NCBI GenBank assembly: GCA_033296885.1
Contig: MU863944.1
Location: forward strand, 1-64,000
Length of the DNA stretch: 64,000 nucleotides
From: Triangularia verruculosa
Taxonomy: Eukaryota > Ascomycota > Sordariomycetes > Sordariales > Podosporaceae
Direction: 5' to 3'
The notes below the pieces were generated by a model, which did not search any database, was not told the origin of the DNA, and saw only the letters and a list, made by a program, of their open reading frames with translations. Position numbers and translations under genes: made by a program. Positions 11,759-24,700 of the stretch are shown here, one piece after another (the first letter of the stretch is position 1; the number at the start of each line of letters is the position of its first letter).

Positions 11759-13620
11759 ACGTGCGTGATAAGCGAGTGATACAGATAAGCGAGTGACATA
11801 CTTTCCACCACCCCACCATAACTATCCTCAATTATACAACCACAACACTAGGAAACAATGATAACTAAACTAGAAATAGATAAATCAGACGATTCTGCAG
11901 CCTCCTTGCACGTACGTGCATTGTGGCCAGGCTTACCGCACACACCACAGCACCGAATCTTCGTACGAGACCCCCCTACACCACCACCACTTTGTCGTAT
12001 TTCCTGGGCTACCTGCTCACCCACAGCCTTCTGATCCAGCAGATCCTGTACCTCTTATACAATAAGTGACCCTCTAAGCCGCACATGTGTTTTTTTAGCT
12101 CTCTATCTCTTACTAAGCTCCTCATTAGCCTTACGTAGTAAAGAGACCTCTATACGGAGAAGAGCCACCTCGTATATTATACCTATTACTCCCTTAGTAA
12201 ACTAGTCTATAGCGGCTAGCATTAAGGTTGGAAAGTTACCCTAATAGTTAGAAATTCGAATTTTAATAAGCGCTGACTATAAGGTAGCCTCTCGAGGGTT
12301 ATATAGCGTTTAAGAGACCCAAGGTAGTACTGTAGTTAGGCTTAAGGCTAGGGGTATTAGGGTCCGAATACGCACATCTAACTTAAAAAGCACCCTCTCT
12401 TAATCGTACGGCACAAGGCCAACTCCAGAAAAACCTCCTTAGATATTCTTTTCTATAATCGAAGCAAAAAACACTTCTCTAAATATACAAAGAAACTCCA
12501 ACTTACTAATATATATAATATTCATCCGTATCAACTACTCAATTTAACGGCTATACGCCTTCTTTAATAGCGTAAAACAGCTAACATCCAATAACTAAAG
12601 TATATAAAAAGAGTACGGAGGCATACATAGTATAATAATATTATACTCCCGGCAATAAATTTCGAATTCTTCAGAGTAGTAACTCTCGTAACCGTCAAAA
12701 ATTAATAACCGATATTTACCCTTCGTACGAAATATTATATAGAAATCGAAGTACCGAATCTAATCTATACCTTTCTTATTAGTAATCTAACTATTATCGG
12801 TTATTACAATATACTAAGTAGCCGGAAGGCTATACTCTTAATACCAATTAGCGAGGTAATATTATCCGGCCAAAATAATAAATAGTAGGATAACTTAACA
12901 TAAAGTATTTACGCCTTAAATAACCGTAGCCCACTCACGATTACTAAGCTAGACCTATTTAACCTTACCACGGCCATCAGAAGTTATAACTACTATACCT
13001 ACGAAAATAATACCTATTATAAACCTAATCTCGTCGAAGTTATAAATATTATTATCTACGATACCATACTTAACCTTAATATTCCGTATAAAAGTAAACC
13101 ACTTATAAATAACCTCTAAATCTTCGCACTTAGCCCTCTAATAATCGTATTTATATATAAAACGCATCCGAAGTTCTAGTTAATACTTAATAAAGTTATA
13201 AGCCCATCGTACGCCAATAAGAGGCGCGTCGCATTCGCGTAATAATCGATTAGCTATATCTTCTATATACACAAGCCGGGGATAAAATACGCGTATATAT
13301 AGCTTAATTATATATTAAATAATCGTTTTTTCCTTTAAATCTATAAGTTTACGCGAATTAGCTAGAATATCGCGTCGTATAGATATACCGGCGCGTCGGC
13401 GTATAAGGGTTTTAAAAGCAATATTATAGACGTTAGCTGTAGTTCGTAAACTTAGATCTTTATCTTTTTCGAGAGCTTGAAGGGCCATAATAAGCCTGCC
13501 TTCTTTTAATAGTGAGGTCATATTATATTATGGAAGAAAGTGATGTTAAAGGTGGAGGTGTTGTATTGTAGGGGGGAGTATGTCACTCGCTTATCTGTGT
13601 CACTCGCTTATCACGCACGT
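11759..13620 (-). mobile_element. pogo/Fot1-like DNA transposon, complete, RIP-mutated, inserted in the Helitron
   Basis: The 1862-bp element has terminal inverted repeats beginning ACGTGCGTGATAAGCGAGTG. The right end is its reverse complement (...CACTCGCTTATCACGCACGT). A subterminal direct repeat of 'GATAAGCGAGTGA' lies inside each TIR. It is flanked by TA at 11757-11758 and 13621-13622, the pogo/Tc1 target duplication. The minus strand encodes the transposase: an N-terminal helix-turn-helix at 13315-13521 (LSLRTTANVYNIAFKTLIRR), a decayed DDE core around 12300-13000, and a C-terminal CCHC knuckle near 11880-11960 (CCGVCGKPGHNARTCKEA), typical of fungal pogo transposases. Dense TAG/TAA in the core shows it is inactive. 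Confidence 0.93.
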
Positions 13621-14202
13621 TAGTAAGTTTTATATTAATAAATACTATTATACGCCGTTTACTAAGGAGGACCTTTAGCGAGTTTTAGCCGACCCCGAAT
13701 AGCCAGAAACTTAAGTAATTTTAAATTATATTTCGCGTTTTATAGGTATAATTAAAGGTACCCGTCCTTTTTAGTATCGCCGGCAGCGTAAGTATAAGAC
13801 GTTTACTTATTACTTTAGCGTCCTAATTACCTTTATTACCTAAAGCCTAGCCGATTTTTATTAGTAGAGTTTATACCAGTATATACCCGAGTACGAAGAA
13901 TAGAAGGTTCTAAACGAGTATATACGTATAGCTAAATTACGTTAATTACTATATAAAAACCCGTATATCGTAATTTAATACTTCTACTCTTATAATAAAT
14001 TATTATAGAAGATTATATTCGAGAAAAAGTTTAATCTAGAAGATTATTAGTACTATTATAAGTGGTAAGGCCGCGGTAGTAGCTACGCCTATAATCTATA
14101 TTAGTTTAATAAGAGCCCGGATCCCGATATATCGACGAAAGATATATAAAATAACTTTACGAGGGTCTAAGGTTACTATATTATAGCTTTAAACTTATAG
14201 CG
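13621..14202 (+). mobile_element. Helitron Rep (HUH) domain remnant, continuation after the pogo insertion
   Basis: The frame continuing from 11756 reads FTKEDL, ISRFIGIIKGTRPF, SLYQYIPEYEEW-like, and IIFEKKFNLEDY, then GRGSSYAYNLY at about 14070-14100. This is the conserved Helitron Rep segment normally ending in a GSSHxHG-type HUH motif. Both HUH histidine codons are TAC (14084-14086) and TAT (14090-14092), as expected from C-to-T change of CAC/CAT. Stops replace Gln/Trp codons. The sequence ends abruptly at the LTR at 14203; the helicase half is not found in this window. Confidence 0.88.
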
Positions 14203-14601
14203 TGTCACGAATATAATGTAGACACCCGAGGGGGAATAACCAATAGGAGAGAGGAGGCACGGTAGCCAATCAGAAGAAAGGAGGATAGGCCAATGGGAGG
14301 AGGATCATCCGGGACACGAGGAATTATAAGTAATTCCTGGGAATCATTATAATTCTTAACGGGAAGTTATAATCCTCGAAGAATAAAAACGATCTAGGTT
14401 TTAGTATTAGGTCTATATATACGGAGGAACTAGATAATTTATAAATAGTTCCGTAATATACAATTATAACTTATATTTACGGAATCTTATATTTACATTA
14501 AAACATTTTATTATATACTATTTAGCTATACCGAACTAATTATTAGAAGTTACCTTCAACCGAATATCCCTTTTAAAGGTTCTGTATAGGGGTTCGTTAT
14601 A
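14203..14601 (+). repeat. 5' LTR of full-length gypsy element
   Basis: 399 bp, begins TGTCACGAA and ends TTCGTTATA. It contains a TATA-like box (TCTATATATACGGAGG, about 14412-14427). It is heavily C-to-T/G-to-A changed relative to the 3' LTR and the solo LTR at 7325, so the two LTRs of this element are not equally mutated. Confidence 0.95.
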
Positions 14602-17600
14602 CGTTATATACTTACTTTAACTCTATTATTAGATAAGTTAAAGGCGCTAAATTAACGCTATAGCCGATAATACTAATACCTAGGGAGAAATCCCAACTTA
14701 ACCTACTATCGATTAACTCCTTACCTATATCTAAAAGTTCGAGGATAAGGCTCGCCTCTCTTACGAAGCCCTTACGTAAGGGGATACTATATTTTACTAT
14801 AAAATTAATAACTTACGTAAGGAAGAAGAGCATACTCGGCTCGAGGCTCCCGACCGTTACGGGGGGGGTAAAGGAGAATTAGAAGGATTTTTGATTTAAC
14901 TTAAAGTATATTTTCGATACTATCTTTTCCGTTTTCCGGATAAATAAACTAAAGTAATATACGCTACGTCCAGGCTTAAGGATAAAGCGCTTATTTAGTT
15001 CGAGCTTATCTTAGGAGATTATTTTAATAACTAGCCTAATAAAAGGGAGGAGGTTACTAAAAAGTATTTTAAAACGTATAAGGGATTTAAGGAAAAAATT
15101 AAAGAGGTATTCGGAAAGTACAATAAAAGTAAGTGTATTTAAAAGCGATTAACTAACCTTAAGTAAACTAGATTTACTGCCGATTATACTATAGTATTTA
15201 GAACAGACGTACTCGGTAACGAAATTAATAATAAAAGGTTAATATAGTTATTTTATAACGGGCTTAAGAAAGAAGTTAAAGATAAGCTATATCGATAAAA
15301 GCGACCGGAGACTATCGACGAGTATATCGCAATAGCGGTCCATATTAACGATCGGTAATATTAGTACTGTAAGGAGCGCAAGGGTATATACGTATAGAAA
15401 CCCTACCGGCCTAACGATAAGAAGAAGAGACGGCCTTATAGGACTTACGTTTTAGGAACTATTTACGTAAGGCCTATAGAAGTGGACGTAGTTTAAAAGT
15501 AATTTAAGGGAAAAGGCGATATTAAATACTTTAACTGCAGAAAGATAGGCCACTTTAAAAGAGACTACCGGTTACCTAAGTAACTCGGTTAAAAAGAAAG
15601 AGAAACGGCGGTAATAGCTAAGACTATATGGATTATCGAGATCTCTAGTGCCGAGTATATTTATAAGGATTTTCGGGATTTAGCGGACGATTATACCGAT
15701 AATAATTACAGGTGCGGAGCCCGGGAAGGAAAGTTAACGGTCGATTCCGAAGGAGAAGATTATATTATAGGATAAGAGCTGCCGATTAAAGGGGCTATAA
15801 AATTAAAAGAAAGTACTACTTTAAGGCCCTTTAAGGAAATAATACGATAATTAAGGTAGGTTTTTACCTTAGTTAATACTTCGGACCGGGATATAGAAAA
15901 AGCTATAAGGTAAGCGGAGGAACGAGTTTAAAGATTCAAAGAAGTGATAGAAAAGCTTTAGAAATAGCGAAAAATTATTAAACGGTAATACCGCGACCTC
16001 GAAGATAAAGTAACGTAAACTACTAATAGTAACTAGCCGACCGTACAACTATAATAAGGAAACGAATATTAGATTATCCCTAAAGAGGACTTTAATAATA
16101 AATTCGCAATATTCTTTATAGGCGAAAAGACCTAGGATGAATATTAGGTATTACGACCGATAGTTAATACCGGACTTACATTACTATCAAAAGAATATCT
16201 AGTATTCGGGTAATATACCCGTTACAAAGATAATACTCCGTAAGTCTACCCACGATACCCGGAATACAAGAGGATACTATAGTTCTAGTGTATCGCTTAT
16301 ATATATAAGGAATACTATTAGTGGAAAGCGCTTAACCGGCACTAGCCGATTAAGGAGGTTACCTTAACGGGCGAGCCGATACCAGTACGGAATACACTCG
16401 CGAGATAGGAAGTACTAGAAGAAGAATTAAACGACTACTTCCTATAAAAGATAGGAGACCTAGTTAAACGAAAGGGACTCTAAGTTATATAGGTTATACT
16501 TAGATACGTAAGGTACTGCCTCGACTAGATAATAGATTAAGGAGAAAACACCGCTGACTAGAAGGAATATAGCTTGACGTAGTATACGAGTTCAGATTGC
16601 GCCTTTTACCTACGGGCGAAGGTCCGAAAGCACCATAAAGCCGGCCCTAAGGTACATAAAATACGTAGTAAAAAAAGGGCCCAGAATAGTGCCAAATATA
16701 AAAAGTAAAAGGAAGCCTAACGACGATAGTTAGCCGATTTCGAGCTACTAGACAGTTTAATCAAAAAGGACGCTCTAAAAGTATAACAATAGTCAGGAAA
16801 AGGACTACGGCCTTTCGCGGAAGCCGAAAACCTTTAAAGGACTATAAACGATATATTAACGAGGGCGCTACTATATAAAGGAGAAGTATAAAAGACAAAA
16901 GACTATAAATAGTAGCGCGTTAAAAGAGTTTTTAAATATAAATACTTATAAATAGTAGAGTAAAAGCGGATTTAATTTTACCTAAGTTTATATAATAAAC
17001 CCGAGTTCTATAAAAAAGAAAAAAGGAAAATATTATTATAAAAGGACCCTTCCCTACGTAGTTAATAACTAAAGAAATAATACCGTTAAATATTACTATA
17101 TTAGGAAAAATAACTAAAGTGATTTTCGATATCGTAAATATAAGGCTAAAGAAGGATATAATCCTAGGGCAACTATAGTACGAAGATTATAACCTAAATA
17201 TCGATTAGAAAGACGGTAGCTACTTACGATCGAGGGAATATCGGAAGTATCCAACTAACGATAGGAGATCAGGAGCACAGTAGAAGTAGAGTGCGGGATA
17301 AGTACCCTCTACGGCACTACCGTAAAAGATACAAGAAATATTAATATACTTAATTAATAAAAGCGGTAAAATCGAAGAAGTAAGGTTAATAGGAATAATT
17401 ACATTAATGGAAATTACAACAATAATAAAGGACAAATACACCTATTATAATAATATAAAAAAAGGCGAGAAGAAGGAGGTACCGATAAAGTACCGGAGGT
17501 ATCCGGTATTTACAGTAAAACACCTTTAAAGTTTACTAAAGAAGGGACTATAAAACTATAAGATTAAACTTAAGGAAAAAGTAAAACTTAAGCTTTTCTA

Positions 17601-20455
17601 AGTCTACTATACTAACGATAAGTAAAGTAAGGAGTTACGGAAGTATTTAAACGAAAATATTAAAAAAAAGTATATTAAAGTATCTATATCGCCGGCTAAA
17701 TATCCTATTTTCTTCGTACTTAAGAAGGACGGAAATCCGCAATTATATATAGATTATCGATAATTAAATTAAAAGATAGTAAAAAACGATTACTTACTAC
17801 TATTAATTTTATGGTTACAGAGTTAACTAGTAGGGGTATAATAGTTTACTAGACTTAATATACCAGTCGGATATATATATATACGAATTAAAGAGAAAGA
17901 CGAATAAAAGACGGCTTTTTACATACCTTATAGGTATTTCGAGTATCTCGTTATACCGTTCGGGCTTATAAATATACTAACGACTTTCCAAGCCCTCATT
18001 AATTATATAATTCGCCAATACCTCGATAAAATAGCAATTTACTACCTCGATAATATTCTTATCTACTTACACACTCTAAAGGAGTATAAAAGGTATATTA
18101 AAGAGATTTTAAACGTATTATATAGAACCGGATTATCGGTTAATAAGGATAAAAGTAAGTTCTATATATAAAAAACAGTTTACTTAAAGTATCTTATTTC
18201 GCTAAGAAAAATATAAATAAAACTAAGGAAAATTATAGTAATTAAAAACTAATCGAAATTATAAATAAAAACGGCCGAATAATTAAAAATAAGGGTTTAA
18301 AAGTTTTTAAGATTTACAAACTTCTATCGAATATTTATACGGAATTATAACGCTATAACGAGGCCACTAAACAACCTTACTAAAAAAAACGCTAAATTTA
18401 AATAGAAAAAGAAATAAAAAAAAGCTTTTTAAATTATTAAAAACGTTATTACAGCGGACCTAATACTTAGGCTCTCTAACTTAGAATAACCTTTTAAAAT
18501 CGAGATAAATACCTCCGATTACGCTATTAGAGGGTAGTTAAAATAACGAAATAAAAATAGGAAATTACATTTAATAGTATTCTTTTCGAAGAAATTAGAG
18601 AAACTACGTAAAAATTACTTTATCTACAATAAAAAGCTACTTATTATCATTAAGGCTTTCAAGGAGTAAAGACTATACTTTAGTAGTATTAACTACGAAG
18701 TTTAAGTCTATACGGATTATAAAAACTTAAAGTATTTTACTACTACTAAGGTCCTTAACGCTAAGTAAAGTAAGTAGTCAAAATTTTTATCAAAGTTTAA
18801 TTTCCAAATCTACTATAAAAAAAGATCTAAAAACGCAAGAGCAAACGCTCTAAGTAAAAGGGCGGACCACTATAAAAAGAAAGTAAAAAAAGAGTTACCA
18901 CCTTTATTATAAAAAACAATAAAAAGTATATTTAAATACCCGCTCTAATAGTAAGCCGAGTATTATATAGTATACCGAGAAGAATCTACTACCCATAAAT
19001 ATTAAAGTTATATCGACAGTAACGATTAAAAGTAATAGACGGAGTTAAAACTATTAAGGATTTAGAAGGATAATTACTACCGGCTTTAATATAATAATAA
19101 AGTCTACGTCGATCTAAATTAACGGAAGACCCTAATTTAGGAAATCTACAAGTCGAAACTCGGAGGATATATAGAAGTAACTAAAATAACAGAGAAAATT
19201 AAATAACACTTTAATTAACTAGGATTAAAAAAGGACGTAAAGGAAACACTACGGAAATATAACCTTTATAGGAGAACAAAAGTAGAAAGGTATAAGCCGT
19301 ACAGATTCTTAAAGCTATTATTAATGGTAAAGTAACCCTAAAGTTCAGTATCTATAAACTTTATTACTAAACTACTAAAATCTAAGGACATAACTACAGG
19401 CGTTAAGTACGATAATATCTTAACGGTAGTCGATAGGCTTATTAAATAGGCGTATTTTCTACCCTATAAGGAGACCTGGACGGCGGAGTAATTAACGGAT
19501 ATAGTATTTCGGAACGTAACGGCGATATATATATAGCTAAGGGAATTTATTACGGATCGCGATATTAAGTTTATATCGAAGTTTTAAAAGGCTTTAATAA
19601 AGTAAGTAAAAGTAAAAAGTAAAGCGTCGTCGGTATACTACCCGTAAACGGACGGCTAAACAAAGAGATTTAATTAAATTATTAAATAATACCTTCGAAA
19701 TTACATTAATTTTAAATAAAATAACTAAATTACACTCTTACCAGCGGTATAGCTTACGTATAATACGGTACCTACGGAGATAACGAAGGTTATACTATTC
19801 TTAACGAACTATAGTTTTAAGGTAGATTTACGGTAAGGACTAGAGGTAAAGGTACTTAGGGCGGTAGTAAAGGTAAGAAAATTATATATACTATATACTA
19901 AACTTAAAGAAGAACTCGAATTCGTTCAAAAACGTATACGTAAATACTATAACGTTAAATAATTCGAAGGACTTCGCTTAAAAAAGAGGAATAAAGTATT
20001 TTTATTAATATATAACTTACATATAAAAAGACTAAATAAAAAATTAGACTATAGATAAGTAGGACTATTTAAAGTTAAAAAGAAGATATCGGAAACGGCG
20101 TATAAATTAGAGCTACCTAATATAATACACTTACGGTTATATACCTTTCACATCTCACTTCTAGAACCTATACTACTAGTAAATAAAACTAATACTTTAA
20201 AGGTAGCGGAAGACAAAGAAGAAGAATACAATATAAAAAAAGTACTGGATTTACGGATTAACTAAAGGTAATTAAAATACTTAATTAACTAATTAAATTA
20301 CCCGGCTATAAATAATTCGTAAGAATTATCGATAAATCTAAACTATCCCGATAAATTAAAAGAATTTTACCGGCAATACTTAAACTGACCTAAATAAAAA
20401 GAACGTACCTTAAGGTTAAAAAGGATATTCCTAAACCTAAAGTATAAATAACTTC

Positions 20456-20522
20456 GACGGAAATCGAACCCGCACCTCCAACGTAGTAGTCAATATACTA
20501 TACACTACACTATAAGGTTAAC
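20456..20522 (-). other. Possible tRNA-like relic inside the gypsy 3' region
   Basis: On the minus strand the stretch contains an A-box-like TAGTGTAGTG and, about 35 bases later, a good B-box GGGTTCGATTTCC, in tRNA-like spacing. The anticodon arm and acceptor stem do not pair well, so if it was a tRNA it has been degraded. It lies between the chromodomain and the 3' LTR. It could be chance or a captured tRNA/SINE head. Confidence 0.3.
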
Positions 20523-21343
20523 AAATACTTAAGGACCTACCCATAACTAGTACTACAAACCTTAACTACCCGGAGAGATTAAGAGGATTCTATCGGAGGA
20601 ACCTTAGAAAGCCAGAGGAGGAGAGTAACGAAGTAAACCCGGTAATAAACTAAAAACCAAGTCACTTACAAAATCGACAAACCCGCCGGAAAAGTCTTAG
20701 CCTAACCAGTCCAACGGTATAAAGGCCCAGTCGAAAGAGGGGTCTAACGGAAATAGAGAAGCAACCTTACTAACGGCCTCCTAACGCTCTAACTCTTCTA
20801 ATTCCTCCATAGTATTAAAACCCCGGAATATAACCCGCGATATCTTCTCGTACTACATTTTCTTTTATTTATATAAACGGCGAACCTTCTTATTCGCAAC
20901 TTCGGCTTCTTTCTAAATATAACGGGAATTTATAATAGTAGCCTCCGCTTACTCCTCAGCAAGCTCGAGCTCCACCTCCACTACGTCGTATTAAAAAATA
21001 ATATAGGATAATTAGCGAGAAATTACTCTAAGAACGTCGTAAAGCGAAAGGGCACGACAGATATACTTAAAATAACGGGAGGACTCAGAGGGTAATACGA
21101 TATAAGGGAGATTATAAGTAGAATAAGTAGAATAGGAGGTTAGTATAGCGAAAGGACGACGTAGTATTTTCGTTATAAAATTAATATAAATTAACGTTAT
21201 TAAACGCTTAAGTTTACTTACGTAATTAAATATCGTAGCGGTAAAAGAAAATAAAGAGGAGGACTTATAGTAGGTAAAGTTAGTTATTAGTAAAAGGTTT
21301 TAAATAAAGTCGCCGAAACGTCGACCTAGAAGGGGGGGCATCG

Positions 21344-21742
21344 TATTACGAATATGATGTAGATACCCGAGGGGGAATAATTAATAGGAGAGAGGAGGCA
21401 CGGTAGCTAATCAGAACAAAGGAGGATAGGTTAATGGGAGGAGGATCATCCGGGATACGAGGAATTATAAGTGATTCCTAGGAATCATTATAATTCTTAA
21501 CGGGAAGTTATGATCCTCGAAGAATAAAAACGATCCAGGTCTTAGCATTAGGTCTATATATACGGAGGAACTAGATAACTTGTAGATAGTTCCGCAGTAT
21601 ACAATTACAGCTTATATTCACGGGATCTTATGTTTACATTAAGACATCTTGTTGTGCACTGTTTAGCTGCACCGAACCAATTGTCAGAAGTTGCCTTCAA
21701 CCGAGTATCCCTTTCAGAGGTTCTGTACAGGGGTTCGTCACA
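21344..21742 (+). repeat. 3' LTR of full-length gypsy element
   Basis: 399 bp, begins TATTACGAA (mutated TGTTACGAA) directly after the G-rich polypurine tract and ends TTCGTCACA. It is nearly identical over its 3' half to the solo LTR at 7325-7721. Confidence 0.95.
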
Positions 21743-24700
21743 ATTTCCGGTTTAGTGAGCTTACGGGAGTAAAAGGCTACGGAGTAAAACTTTCTATCGT
21801 CTTTTTTCTGGGATAAGATTTTTCTTAGAGCGAAGTCCGAAGTATTAGTTTTAAAGATCGTTGGTTTAAAAGGTTCGAAATAGGTAAGGATTGGAGCTAT
21901 AGTAAAGGCTTCTTTAAGTTTAGTAAAAGTATCCTCTATAGTATACGTTTATTTTTAATTCTTCGCTTCCGTTTTAAGCGATTCTATAAGCAGTTTTACG
22001 ATATCGGAAAACCCTTTAATAAAGCATCGATAAAAGTTAACGAAATCGGTAAATAATTAGGTCGTTTTTAATAAAGTTAGCGTCTTTTCATTAAGGATAT
22101 AGTCTATTTTCTCCTTAGATATTAAAATACTTACTTCGGAGATAATATATCCTAGGTATTTAACTTGCTAGACCGCCTAAATACTTTTCTTCGCCGAAAT
22201 AATTAAATTATTATCTTTAAAGCGTTTAAAAACCTCTTTAACGAGGCGGTTATACTCCTCTATATTGTTTATGTAGATAAGAATATTATTTATATATGCT
22301 AGAACTTCTATGTTGATTAAATTACTTAATACTTTATAAACTATAGTTTAGAATGTAGTAGGGGCGTTAATTAATCCGAAATATATAACCGTAAACTCGA
22401 ATAACCTATACCGATAACGGAAGATAGTTTTCTATTTATCCTCCTCCTTAATCTTTACTAAGTTAAAATTATTTTTTAAATCGATCTTTATAAAGAACTT
22501 CGTACTAGCGAGTCGATTTTAAAGCTCCGTAATAAGTGGAAGAGGGTACCGGTTGGAAATAGTAATACCGTTAAGGTCTCTCTAATCTATTATAAGCCTA
22601 AGGTAATCCTCGTATTAACCCTTCTTCTCGATAAATACATCTTTATCTACTATAAAGAGGGGCGTATTATAAGGTAACTTCGAAGGTTTAATCTTTCCTT
22701 CCGTAAATATTTTATCTAGTTAAGTACGTAAGAACTTAAGCTCCTTACCGCTTAACATATAGATAGGGCCCTATATAGGCGTCTTACCCTCGACTAAGTC
22801 GATCGTATAGTCTTATAGTTTATAGTCGGGAAGTTTTTTAGAAATGTCGGGCGGTATTAGAGGAGCTAGGTCCCGGAAGCGCTTAAGAATTATTATATAC
22901 TTATCGAAAATACTGAAGATAGTTCTACCGATTTTTCCGAGGACTACTAGGCTTATGCAATATTCGCGGCAAGTAGGAGAGGAAAATATAATTTTGGAAG
23001 GGTTTTGATCGTAGAATTTTGTTAGTTAGTACTTTCGAAGTTACCACTGAGGTAGGATAATATCGCATTTTAGGTCGAGTTTATTAACCTCGAATTCGAG
23101 CTTAGTAAAATAGTCCTTAGTATAACGGAGAACTATTATATCGGAGTAAAGTACTCGCTCGCCTAGATTTCCTTTGTTATTAAAAGCTTAAAGGTAGAAT
23201 CCGCGGAGGTAAAAGAAGGTTTTAATAGAGAGATCGATAACGATATTTTCTAATAAAACTAGGACTAAATTGCCGATATCGAGGAGGATTCGTACGGGAA
23301 ATTCGCGAGGGCGACCTTTAACGACCTATATAATATTTATTTTGACGATAGGCCGTGTTTTAATTTTTGGTCGGCTCTATAGTTATTTAGCCTCTTTCTC
23401 CTTATTAGGGCGAGTATACTTGACTCTAACGACTATTACGCCTATGGGCCGGTCGTGTCCTATCGGCGTAGGTAAGCAGTCTACTAAAAACCCGTCTCGG
23501 TACTAGATATATCGTTATCCAGTATCTCGAAGATCCGGGATTTATCGTTAGTAAAGTACACTTCGATAATATTAATTCGTACTTTTTTAAGAGGTACTAC
23601 TTCCTTTTTTTTATTCTTAGTTTTCCGTTTAACTCCGGCTACTTTAAGGGGAGTTACGGGAAAATCGTTATTAGAGATATTCTTTTTTATAAAGTAGGTA
23701 AGGGTATAATAATTATTACGCTTATATCGCTAGTAGATAGAACCGTCTTTTTTATATTTATCGATATTATTTTGTAAGATTCCGGCTAAAGCTTCTTTAA
23801 CAGTCGCCTATTTAATATCCTTTAAATCGGGTTTAACATTTAGTACTTTAGTAGGTGTTTTATTGTTTTTTGAGGATGGGTATAATGATTATTAGGAGCG
23901 GTTTTAGTAGGGAGGGCCCGATTTCGAGTGCTTTGAGGTCGAAACGGGTATACCTTTTCCCGCCCGTTCGTTAAAAGTAATACCAGGATTAGTAAGTATA
24001 TTCTCGTAGATATGCTTAGCCTCTTGGATAGCGTAAAGGAAGTCCTTATCGGTCTCTGGTATACCCCTTTATTTTAAGTAAATTAATTTAGTAATCTTAT
24101 TTAGTAGGGACTTAGAGATATATATCTAAAACGTAGTACCGGACTATTAAATAACCTCGTTAAGATCTATAAGCTCTGTTAAGTATTACGAGATATCCCC
24201 CTAATATTTAAGCTCCTTTATTTTATTAACGTTGCGGTATCTTTCGGCCGTATCGCAGAATCGCTCCTTAATTATAGCGACGTAATTAGGCTAGGTATTA
24301 ATAAACCCGAATTACTAGACTTAGTTAATTCGTTACTAATACTAAACCTAAGCCCTTTCGGTAAAGAGGGAGCTAACCTAGTTAATTTTAACTTAGTCGG
24401 TAGGAAAACTAGTCGGGTATAACTTTATATAAGCCTTAACTTTAAATTACTAAGCGCGGAATTTCGAAAGGTCTTTACCGTTGTAGGCGGTTGGTTTAAC
24501 TATATATACCAGATTGACTTGTATAGGTGTCTAAGAGAATAGGCGAATAAGCCGAGTAAGGTCGTTTCGGCCGGAAGGACTAGGTAACCGCTGTCCTCTG
24601 AGTTCTCGGTTATCCCTAGGAGATCTTCTACCTCCTCCGCTAGGGAGCTAGTATAAGTCTCTCTAATAAGGAATATTATTTTCGCTGTTATCGTTAAAGT

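Larger units (their letters stand above)
14203..21742 (+). mobile_element. Full-length Ty3/gypsy chromovirus-type LTR retrotransposon, RIP-inactivated
   Basis: 7.54 kb with 399-bp LTRs at both ends. Internal order on the plus strand: Gag from about 14650; CCHC knuckle remnant near 15525-15572 (YFNCRKIGHFKRDY, with some Cys changed to Tyr); protease region near 16150-16210; reverse transcriptase 17620-18100 (YIKVSISPAKYPIFFVLKKD, then YLDNILIY where YLDDILIY is expected); RNase H about 18480-18860; integrase about 18970-19720 (FITDRDIKFISKF, then a TDG motif); and a C-terminal chromodomain near 20237-20390 (KVLDLRIN, LKYLIN, NLNYPDKLKEFYRQY). The polypurine tract AGAAGGGGGGG is at about 21329-21339. 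Many TAG/TAA stops make it non-autonomous. The flanking 5-mers do not match (see findings). Confidence 0.93.

Noticed and set aside
17220..17441. Minus ORF with transmembrane-like sequence inside the gypsy element
   Set aside because: Antisense to the pol region; a shadow created by AT-rich composition.
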